From Methanocaldococcaceae archaeon (GTDB taxonomy: Archaea > AGJL01 > Methanococci > Methanococcales > Methanocaldococcaceae): a DNA stretch of 10,789 bases. This document shows positions 1 through 5,786 of this stretch, piece after piece. A program made the position numbers and the translations under genes. The stretch's first letter is position 1. The number at the start of each line of letters is the position of its first letter. The DNA is taken from contig JALVUY010000043.1 of NCBI GenBank assembly GCA_027023665.1, forward strand, positions 6,777 through 17,565, written 5' to 3'. The notes under the pieces were generated by a model. That model searched no databases and was not told the origin of the DNA. It saw only the letters and a list, made by a program, of their open reading frames with translations.

Positions 1-700
1 CCATATTTATATCAACTGTTTCTTTAACTTCAATTAAATCTCTCTCAATCATTTCATTTATTATATTTTCAACTTTTTTGTTTCTTACAATTACGGTGTT
101 CCATCCATCTTCACTTCCAACACTTCCAACTGACACATCTGCATATTTGGCAGAGAAATCTATACATAACCTACATCCTAAGTTACATAGTTTTTCTATC
201 TCTTTTATTGGAATTTCATAGACTACTTTTTCAGAATGAGATAAATCAGACCTTTTTAAAGTTTCAACGATAAACTTACCTTTTGAGATGTTCATTTTAA
301 CAACTTCATCTATATTAACATTAAACTTCTCTTTTATAATATTTTTTAACACATCATAGGAGAAGTTTTTAGTGCAGAATAATCCTACTTTTAATTCTAA
401 GCTATACTGCAAGCCTCCCAATATATGACAGGGTAATCCTACTAAACCTACTTTGTCATAATTTTCAGTAGCGTATTCTAACAACTTGTTATTTGGAGAG
501 ATTGAGTATTTACTCTTTGGAGATTCTAATAATTCTACAGTATTTGTTGCTATGTATGGGACAGGTTTCCAATTATCACTACCTACAACAACGACTGCAT
601 CTAATATTCCAGTTTCTAAGCAATAACCTAAAAATGTTGTAGTGAAACCACCATCTTGAGCATCTATATTTAACTTTGATTTTGCTGAAAGATATTTCAT
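1..700 (-). CDS. FrhB-like F420-binding iron-sulfur flavoprotein (3' part cut by window edge)
   Basis: This frame is open from an ATG at 698-700 to the window edge, giving 233 visible residues of a family usually near 280. It belongs to the coenzyme F420 hydrogenase/dehydrogenase beta subunit family, whose members bind FAD and a [4Fe-4S] cluster and exchange hydride with F420. Visible marks are the early QDGGFTT segment (about 15-21), the GLPCH motif (C91), C109, and a CxxxCxxC set at C172, C176 and C179 followed by a Gly/Ser-rich SVGSEDGW stretch (193-200), as in FrhB. Two overlapping ribosome binding sites (GGTGAGGT) lie just upstream. The start codon overlaps a TAA (TAATG) that probably once ended the preceding FrhG-like gene. 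By context it is the F420-reacting subunit of the FrhA/FrhG-like complex beside the CooS-like protein. FdhB or FpoF-type relatives are possible alternatives, but the neighbours favour FrhB. Confidence 0.9.
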   Translation of the reverse strand, partial: MKYLSAKSKLNIDAQDGGFTTTFLGYCLETGILDAVVVVGSDNWKPVPYIATNTVELLESPKSKYSISPNNKLLEYATENYDKVGLVGLPCHILGGLQYSLELKVGLFCTKNFSYDVLKNIIKEKFNVNIDEVVKMNISKGKFIVETLKRSDLSHSEKVVYEIPIKEIEKLCNLGCRLCIDFSAKYADVSVGSVGSEDGWNTVIVRNKKVENIINEMIERDLIEVKETVDINM

Positions 701-850
701 TATACCTCACCTCTTACTCTTATACAGTTGAAGAAGCAAGTTCCAACACCCATAGGGCTTTGCCCTATTGGAATACCCAGGATGCACTACCTCGCTTCGC
801 TCGGTAGTGCCTCTTTTACTCTTATACAGTTAAAGAAACAAGTACCACAC
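701..850 (-). repeat. Two-hairpin palindromic element flanked by an imperfect direct repeat
   Basis: Two inverted repeats stand out as GC-rich in AT-rich DNA. The first has arms 784-791 and 803-810 (GCACTACC/GGTAGTGC, perfect). The second has arms 749-758 and 762-771 (9 of 10 paired, three-base loop). They are flanked by two copies of the same coding sequence, about 710-745 and 810-847, identical over most bases with three substitutions and a two-base indel. The offset is 102 bases, exactly 34 codons, in the same frame. Copy 810-847 is still in the FrhG-like gene. Copy 710-745 encodes the same GTCFFNCIRV peptide and runs to the TAATG at the FrhB-like start. This looks like insertion of a palindromic element with duplication of the target, or a local tandem duplication. 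A structured RNA role is possible but unproven. Confidence 0.7.
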
Positions 851-1446
851 TTAATGCACTTACTTATATTGACTTTTGGTTTTTCATCAATTGTTAAAGC
901 ATTTGCAGGACATTTAGCAACGCATGTCCCACAACCAGTGCAGAATTCGTAATTTATTGGAGCATCGTCACATCCTAAACATAGTTCTTTATTTGAGGTT
1001 AGTAAAACTTCATTAACTTTCATATATGTATCAATAATTGGCCTTCCAGCAATTATTTCATAAGGTTTTAATATTAAGTATGAATCAACAATTTCTTTAT
1101 CTTTGTTTAAAACAGCTTCAACTACCTTTTCAACCTCTTCTTCATCTGGAGGACATCCAATTATCGCGTAATCTACCTTAACTACATCTCCAATTCTTAC
1201 AAATCTTTGAGGAAATCCATTTTCTAAGCCAATTAGCATTCTTTGGAATCCTCCACTTACAGCACAACTTCCAACGGCTATTAATATATCCGAATTTTTT
1301 CTAATTTCTTTTATTTTTTTTACTTCCTTTTCATCATCTAAATTAACAGCCCCTCCAACTAATGCAATCTTTTTTTCTTTTAATTTATCATAATATTTTT
1401 TTTCAATACTTCTGATAATTTTTCCACAATGCCCACAACCTACCAT
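787..1446 (-). CDS. FrhG-like small subunit (F420-reducing hydrogenase gamma homolog)
   Basis: A 219-residue iron-sulfur protein of the [NiFe]-hydrogenase small subunit family, FrhG type. It would carry electrons between the large subunit and the FrhB-like flavoprotein. The proximal cluster ligands are visible: C4 and C7 (GCGHCG), C61 (GSCAV) and C98 (GCPP). The C-terminal part is ferredoxin-like: C156/C159, then C169xxC172xxC175xxxC179P and C197xxC200xxC203xxxC207, enough for about two more [4Fe-4S] clusters. GGGTGAT lies just upstream of the ATG. Only 24 bases separate it from the FrhA-like gene, so they are one unit. The last residues (KEALPSEAR) are encoded by a palindromic insertion; the likely ancestral ending (RGEV, then TAA overlapping the next ATG) survives downstream in the same frame after the TAG. 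The cysteine clusters are complete without that tail, so the protein is probably functional. Confidence 0.9.
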   Translation of the reverse strand: MVGCGHCGKIIRSIEKKYYDKLKEKKIALVGGAVNLDDEKEVKKIKEIRKNSDILIAVGSCAVSGGFQRMLIGLENGFPQRFVRIGDVVKVDYAIIGCPPDEEEVEKVVEAVLNKDKEIVDSYLILKPYEIIAGRPIIDTYMKVNEVLLTSNKELCLGCDDAPINYEFCTGCGTCVAKCPANALTIDEKPKVNISKCIKCGTCFFNCIRVKEALPSEAR

Positions 1447-1470
1447 AAAATCACCCTACTAAATTTAATT

Positions 1471-2367
1471 TTATAAGTAATAGCATCTTTCACAGAGTTG
1501 GATTATCCTTTTACCTTCATCGTTATCTACACTGTCTAACAATGTCTTGTTGAAATTCTCACTCGTTAATATTGTGTAATCTAAAATTTCCCTACCAATT
1601 AACTCAACTCTATGATATACTATTCCCTCTCCTCCTTCTATAACTGCCTCTCCAACTGCCTTACCATCCTTTATAATCGGCTCCATATATGGATAAGTTA
1701 ATTTTAATTTGTTTAATAGGTTTTTAATTTCCATTAAAGAGTGTTCTATTTCAATAACTCTTGCGGAGAGAACATCCCAAAGATTTTTTGATTTTATTAA
1801 TCCTTTGTTATACATTCTTGATAATGCTCCACTATAAACAACTTTACCATCATAGAGGGCTGTTTTTGGATATCCATTAGTTTCTACCTTATTTATGTCA
1901 AAGTTATAGGCATCGATTAATTCAACATCTGGGAGAGAGATTTTCTTCTTTCTTTCCTCTACTAAGTTTATAAATTCCTTATCTACTAAATTTAAACCTT
2001 TATTTACCAAATTTAACAATTTTTCTTTTCTTTTATCACTTATATTTTGTAAAACTCCACCAACTGCTAAATATTTACCTTTTTTTCCTAAGATTGACTT
2101 TATTTTATTACCAATGTTTTCCAATTCCTTTGTATTTATAAATTCACTTAATTTTATAGCATCAACTTCAATAATCTCTCCCAATCTTGCTATTTCTCTC
2201 AAATATAAACCTTCATTAGGAACAGTTATATTATATGCCTTCTCAACAGCAGTAACTCCTGCCAAGGCATGAGATATTTCATTTAAATAGCATAACCTTG
2301 TCATACTTGGGACAATAAAATCTATATCCCTTCCCATCATTGAAGTTTCAAATCCCCTTATTTTCAT
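1471..2367 (-). CDS. FrhA-like [NiFe]-hydrogenase large-subunit homolog with altered nickel site
   Basis: A 298-residue protein related to the large (alpha) subunit of F420-reducing hydrogenase, clearly shorter than the roughly 400 residues of true FrhA. The N-terminal nickel motif, normally RxCGxCxxxH followed by a small-residue helix, is present as R24-L-C26-Y-L-N29 followed by EISHALAGVTAVEKA, so the second cysteine is Asn. The C-terminal motif, normally DPCxxC, is reduced to LC292ERC295 and the protein ends three residues later, so there is no C-terminal extension for a maturation protease to remove. No in-frame TGA is present, so selenocysteine does not fill the gap. The ATG at 2365-2367 was chosen because GGTGG lies four bases before it; a longer frame starts at 2379. 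It lies between the FrhG-like and CooS-like genes. Hydrogenase activity is doubtful. Confidence 0.85.
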   Translation of the reverse strand: MKIRGFETSMMGRDIDFIVPSMTRLCYLNEISHALAGVTAVEKAYNITVPNEGLYLREIARLGEIIEVDAIKLSEFINTKELENIGNKIKSILGKKGKYLAVGGVLQNISDKRKEKLLNLVNKGLNLVDKEFINLVEERKKKISLPDVELIDAYNFDINKVETNGYPKTALYDGKVVYSGALSRMYNKGLIKSKNLWDVLSARVIEIEHSLMEIKNLLNKLKLTYPYMEPIIKDGKAVGEAVIEGGEGIVYHRVELIGREILDYTILTSENFNKTLLDSVDNDEGKRIIQLCERCYYL

Positions 2368-2454
2368 AATTCCACCCATAAATTTAACTTTCGATGTTCA
2401 ATATTTGACATGATAAAAATTAATTAATTAGAAGATAAAAGAAAATATTAAAGA

Positions 2455-4329
2455 TTAAATTCCGAGTTTTTTCCTTTTCTCCATAATTACACTTTCTAAT
2501 ATTTCAGCGGCTTTGTATGGGTTTGGCTCTGGAATTAATCTTCCACCTGTTAAGCTCTCAACATCGCTGGTTAATACTTTTGTTACCAGTTCACTACCAG
2601 TTACGAATGGAACTGGTGAAACATGGACAGTAAAGCCCATATCAACTGCATAGGTTGCATCTGCTAATGCCTGTTCTTCTAACCACTGAGGTGCTGATGC
2701 AGCAACTGGTAAATCTGGAATATCAACTCCTAACTCTTCGGCAATTGCAACAGCAACTTGCTCAATTCTTGCAATACTCAAACATGCTCCAAAGTTTAAG
2801 ACAGGAGGAATTCCTAATGATTTACAAACTTCTTTTAAACTTTCTCCTGCCAATTCAGCACTTTTTGGGTCAAATAAGCCAGCGTGTTTCAATGGGCTAT
2901 TTACACAACCACCTGCTAAGACTAAGATATCTCTCTTGATGAGTTCTTTTGTTAATGTTACAATTATATTGTCATGTCCTCCACTTGCTATGTTAGAGCA
3001 TCCAACAACTCCAACAACTCCTTTAATCTTTCCATTAGCAATTAAGTCAATTAATGGCTTTACACTACCTCCTAAGAATTCAATTAATGATTCTTCTCCA
3101 ACACCAACGACTGATTTAACTTTTTCATCATAGTAATCTTTTTCCATGTTCTTTCTTTCTTTAAATGCTTCAATTGCCTTTTTAATGATTTCTTTTGCCT
3201 TTTCATAGGCATTTTCTGGCTCCCATGGGATGTATTCAGCTCCTTCAACAAATGCCACATCGTCGATACAGATTAATTTTGTTTTGGTTTTTTCAGCGAC
3301 AAACTTTAAGCCGTGGAATGTACAGTTGAATTCTGAAACAACAGCATCAATTAATCCAGTAGCAACCAATGGCTCAGTTGTGAAGTTATTTGCTATGTAT
3401 CCGACGAAACTCTCTGGTAAGTGAGCAATTCTTGTCTCCATATCTTGCCCGTTACATGTTGCCCCAATAATTTTTATACTATCAGCTCCTGCCTCCTTAG
3501 CCATCTTTATTAATTCCTCATCCATTGCCGCCTCACATAATGGCTGAATTAATGCATGCTGATGTCCAGTTATCATTATATTTACATTGTTTGGTTTGAC
3601 TGAACTGAAACCATTCTCAACAACTGTGATTTTTGGAGATCCAAATAATATGTCATTTAACCAGCATGTCATTAAAAGTCCTGTAAATCCTGCGTGCAAT
3701 CCTAACCTAAGGCAGTGAACTAACAAATCCATTGGGTTGCTGTTTAAGTTTGTTGAGGTTTTTGTTAATGCATCAACAATCTCTCCTTTTGCTCCTCCTG
3801 GAAGGATATCTAACTTTTTAAATACTTCTAATCTCTTTTCTGGACATAATTTAGGGACTAATTCACTCTTTTCCCATCTTGGTTTGTACATATCATCTAA
3901 TATGAACTCTGCAATTTCAACAGCCAACTGCTTAGCATCTTTATTTGCATCAAAGCCCAATTTTTTTGCTAAGAATCTTAATTTTTTCTCATTTCTTATT
4001 TCATAAGAACCTTCTCCTTTTCCAGCAGATAATAATGCTCTTGCGGCATTTTCAGCACAATGGACATAACAAGAAGTTCCAGCAGCGACTGCTCTACATA
4101 GGTTTCTTGCTACAATGACATCTGCTGTAGCTCCACAAACTCCATATGGTGTTTTTTCAGTTATTCTACAAGGACCGTTAGCACATAATATACAGTAAAC
4201 CCCCTTTAATCCATAAGGACATTTTGGAAATTGATTTGGGAACCTTGTGTGTGGAGTTTCTATACCTTTTAACTTTGCCTTTTCAACCATCTCCTTAATT
4301 TCAGGTATAGCAGCGATGCAATTTTTCAT
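2455..4329 (-). CDS. cooS: CooS-type carbon monoxide dehydrogenase homolog with altered catalytic residues
   Basis: A 624-residue protein spanning the whole monofunctional Ni-CODH (CooS) family, which normally interconverts CO and CO2 at a Ni-Fe-S C-cluster. Cluster B ligands C46, C49, C54 and C65 are seen (CILCANGPC, then VCGATADVIVAR). Cluster C ligands match H256, C292, C336, C444, C475 and C516. The first cluster D cysteine is C37, but its partner position, just before C46, is Tyr45. Compared with the Carboxydothermus CODH II numbering I remember, the catalytic His93 is Tyr88 and Lys563 is Gln553. GGTGAT precedes the ATG. The gene leads a probable unit with FrhA-, FrhG- and FrhB-like genes, suggesting electron transfer to F420. 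Homology is certain. CO oxidation as the real activity is not, and another small substrate, as in the related hybrid cluster proteins, is possible. Confidence 0.93.
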   Translation of the reverse strand: MKNCIAAIPEIKEMVEKAKLKGIETPHTRFPNQFPKCPYGLKGVYCILCANGPCRITEKTPYGVCGATADVIVARNLCRAVAAGTSCYVHCAENAARALLSAGKGEGSYEIRNEKKLRFLAKKLGFDANKDAKQLAVEIAEFILDDMYKPRWEKSELVPKLCPEKRLEVFKKLDILPGGAKGEIVDALTKTSTNLNSNPMDLLVHCLRLGLHAGFTGLLMTCWLNDILFGSPKITVVENGFSSVKPNNVNIMITGHQHALIQPLCEAAMDEELIKMAKEAGADSIKIIGATCNGQDMETRIAHLPESFVGYIANNFTTEPLVATGLIDAVVSEFNCTFHGLKFVAEKTKTKLICIDDVAFVEGAEYIPWEPENAYEKAKEIIKKAIEAFKERKNMEKDYYDEKVKSVVGVGEESLIEFLGGSVKPLIDLIANGKIKGVVGVVGCSNIASGGHDNIIVTLTKELIKRDILVLAGGCVNSPLKHAGLFDPKSAELAGESLKEVCKSLGIPPVLNFGACLSIARIEQVAVAIAEELGVDIPDLPVAASAPQWLEEQALADATYAVDMGFTVHVSPVPFVTGSELVTKVLTSDVESLTGGRLIPEPNPYKAAEILESVIMEKRKKLGI

Positions 4330-4378
4330 AGCATATCACCATCATTCTTTTAATGTATCTTACGATTATTATTAGTGT

Positions 4379-4410
4379 AATACCGAATAAATATCATTAA
4401 CGGTTCGAAA
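4379..4410 (-). promoter_or_regulatory. Candidate promoter/operator region of the cooS-like gene
   Basis: The 181-base gap before the cooS-like gene holds several AT-rich TATA-like boxes on the minus strand, for example ATATTTATT within 4387-4396. That box sits between a short ACCG (4382-4385) and CGGT (4401-4404) inverted pair with a palindromic TTCGAA (4404-4409) beside it. An operator over the TATA box would fit a regulated gene, but the arms are only four bases long and this is a weak call. Confidence 0.25.
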
Positions 4411-4484
4411 TTAGTCATTAAAATTTTTGATAAAAACGATATTCAAATTATAATTATACATTTAAATTAATGAGTGTAAGGATT

Positions 4485-4496
4485 AAAAAATAAAAA
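4485..4496 (-). terminator. Oligo-T terminator candidate after the flavoprotein pair
   Basis: On the minus strand the sequence just after the stop at 4511 has two T-runs of five and six bases. Archaeal terminators commonly consist of such T-rich stretches without a hairpin. In DNA this AT-rich the signal is weak. Confidence 0.35.
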
Positions 4497-4510
4497 TATA
4501 AGAACAAAAT

Positions 4511-5080
4511 TTATTTCTCTTCTATTATCTTTTTCATTTCAATATGTTTTAAAATAACCTTCTCTATATCCTCTGGCTTATCTAAAACTTCAATTCCTTC
4601 CATTCTTCTAATTCTCTCAACATTTTCAACATCTACATCCCTTATGTATAATGTTAATTTTTTGTTTCCTGGAAGTATTGTTTCTATTTCTCCTTTTTTA
4701 TTGTCTGGTGGATATATATAGACAGGAACTCTTGCCTTCATTGCTTGTGCCACTGAGTTAGTTATTAAAGTGTCTGCAATTCCATAGGCAATTTTTGCTG
4801 TAGTGTTTGCTGTTGCAGGAGCTACTAAAAATAAATCGTATTTTCCAGTTTGCAATTTCCCAACCAAAAATGGAGCATTAGCATTGACTTCAACTCTTAA
4901 ATCATAAAACTCATTTTCCAAAACTTCCCAAAGTTTATACCATTTTACAACAATTTTTGCATTTTTTGATAAATAAACATCTACATCTAAATTGTATTTA
5001 TTTTTTAATTTTCTCATTATTTCAACGACTTCTGGAAGTTTGTCTCCACATCCAGTAATTCCCCATGCAATTCTTAACAT
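4511..5080 (-). CDS. Archaeal flavoprotein (AfpA / dihydromethanopterin reductase-type)
   Basis: A 189-residue protein of the flavoprotein family (PF02441-type fold) seen in archaeal AfpA and the DmrB-type dihydromethanopterin reductase (acceptor). The N-terminus LRIAWGITGCG is the typical first strand and FMN-binding loop. VAPATANTTAKIAYGIADTL (about 87-106) is the conserved FMN and substrate loop of this fold, followed by the QAMKARVPVYIYPPD region. It would hold FMN and take electrons from ferredoxin or an iron-sulfur flavoprotein. Such an Isf protein is encoded only 12 bases upstream, so the two are co-transcribed and may be partners. GGGGAT lies before the ATG. The substrate cannot be read from sequence: dihydromethanopterin reduction is one option, general electron transfer another. 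It lacks the length and architecture of Dfp/CoaBC. Confidence 0.78.
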   Translation of the reverse strand: MLRIAWGITGCGDKLPEVVEIMRKLKNKYNLDVDVYLSKNAKIVVKWYKLWEVLENEFYDLRVEVNANAPFLVGKLQTGKYDLFLVAPATANTTAKIAYGIADTLITNSVAQAMKARVPVYIYPPDNKKGEIETILPGNKKLTLYIRDVDVENVERIRRMEGIEVLDKPEDIEKVILKHIEMKKIIEEK

Positions 5081-5092
5081 TATTATCCCCTT

Positions 5093-5689
5093 TTATTCTC
5101 CTACCTTATCCTTTAAAACATCATAAAATCTTTTAAGTGTTTTTCTTAAAACTCTCAACCCTTCTTCATCTTCTTCAATCCCTTTTTTTCCTTTGTCCTT
5201 AGACCAAAATGTAGCTCCTAAGTTTGCACCAAAAGAACCCCCTCCCACAGGAATCATCTCATTTATTATAAAAAAGTCGTGTATTGTTCTTAAGGCAATT
5301 TCTTGCCCTCCGTTTCTATCTCCACCAATAGCAATACCCATTCCAATTTTACCTCTTAGTATTTTAGGGTCTTTAGCTAAAATTGCCCTACATCTATCCA
5401 TCAATGTCTTTAACTGCCCAGTAACATTTCCTTGATAAACAGGAGTTCCTATTATAACTCCATCAGCCCAGATAAGATTTTTATAAACCTCTTCCATATC
5501 ATCCTTATGAATACAACCCTCTTTTTTCTTTACACAATAATCACAATGAACGCAAAAATTTATTTTCTTTCTATGAACAGAGAAGTATCTAACCTCTACC
5601 CCCTTCTCTTTTAAATATTCTAAGGCATAATTTACTGCAAAATGAGTTCCTTGCAATCTTGGACTTCCACTGATTCCAAAAACCTTCAT
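5093..5689 (-). CDS. Iron-sulfur flavoprotein (Isf family)
   Basis: A 198-residue NADPH-dependent FMN reductase-fold protein. The N-terminal GISGSPR (5-11) is the FMN phosphate-binding loop. A compact cysteine motif C46xxC49xxC52x6C59 binds one [4Fe-4S] cluster and defines the Isf family of methanogens. GTPVYQGNVTGQLKTLMDR (about 81-99) is the second flavin-binding stretch. Isf proteins take electrons from ferredoxin and, in Methanosarcina, can reduce O2 and H2O2, which suits the neighbouring oxygen-defence genes. The start has GGTGAAAGT directly before the ATG. The downstream AfpA-type flavoprotein lies 12 bases away in the same unit. Family assignment is firm; the physiological acceptor is inferred. 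Confidence 0.9.
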   Translation of the reverse strand: MKVFGISGSPRLQGTHFAVNYALEYLKEKGVEVRYFSVHRKKINFCVHCDYCVKKKEGCIHKDDMEEVYKNLIWADGVIIGTPVYQGNVTGQLKTLMDRCRAILAKDPKILRGKIGMGIAIGGDRNGGQEIALRTIHDFFIINEMIPVGGGSFGANLGATFWSKDKGKKGIEEDEEGLRVLRKTLKRFYDVLKDKVGE

Positions 5690-5723
5690 ACTTTCACCAT
5701 AATTTATAGGTAACTAAAAAATC

Positions 5724-5739
5724 GTATAAAAAATTATAC
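5724..5739 (-). promoter_or_regulatory. Promoter candidate of the isf unit with a GTATAA inverted repeat
   Basis: A perfect inverted repeat GTATAA-N4-TTATAC lies 35-50 bases before the Isf start, where a TATA box would be expected in an archaeon with a short leader. The palindrome may simply be a two-way TATA box, or an operator overlapping it. Support is positional only. Confidence 0.35.
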
Positions 5740-5743
5740 AGAT

Positions 5744-5771
5744 AAAAAAATTAAACAATAAAATAAAAAAA
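5744..5771 (-). terminator. Oligo-T terminator after fprA
   Basis: On the minus strand, just downstream of the fprA stop, there are two runs of seven T (5765-5771 and 5744-5750) separated by AT-rich DNA, a typical archaeal T-rich terminator. It lies before the promoter candidate of the next gene. Confidence 0.5.
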
Positions 5772-5786
5772 GATTAATTTTAAATA

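Noticed and set aside
701..789. Read-through of the TAG at 787-789 as pyrrolysine, giving a longer FrhG-like protein
   Set aside because: No pyrrolysine genes are seen here and Methanocaldococcus-type organisms are not known to use it. An insertion or duplication explains the in-frame remnant more simply.
745..812. tRNA or CRISPR repeat unit
   Set aside because: The two hairpins do not make a cloverleaf and there is no acceptor end. There is one copy only, with no regular spacer array.
728..952. Plus-strand open frame of 74 codons
   Set aside because: It lies antisense to the palindromic element and the conserved ferredoxin-like end of the FrhG-like gene; the protein has no recognisable family features.
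1471..2367. Selenocysteine in the FrhA-like protein, as in some methanogen hydrogenases
   Set aside because: There is no in-frame TGA, and the replaced position is an ordinary Asn codon.
2655..4006. Several plus-strand open frames inside the cooS-like gene
   Set aside because: They are antisense shadows of a strongly conserved coding sequence with no good ribosome sites or family features.
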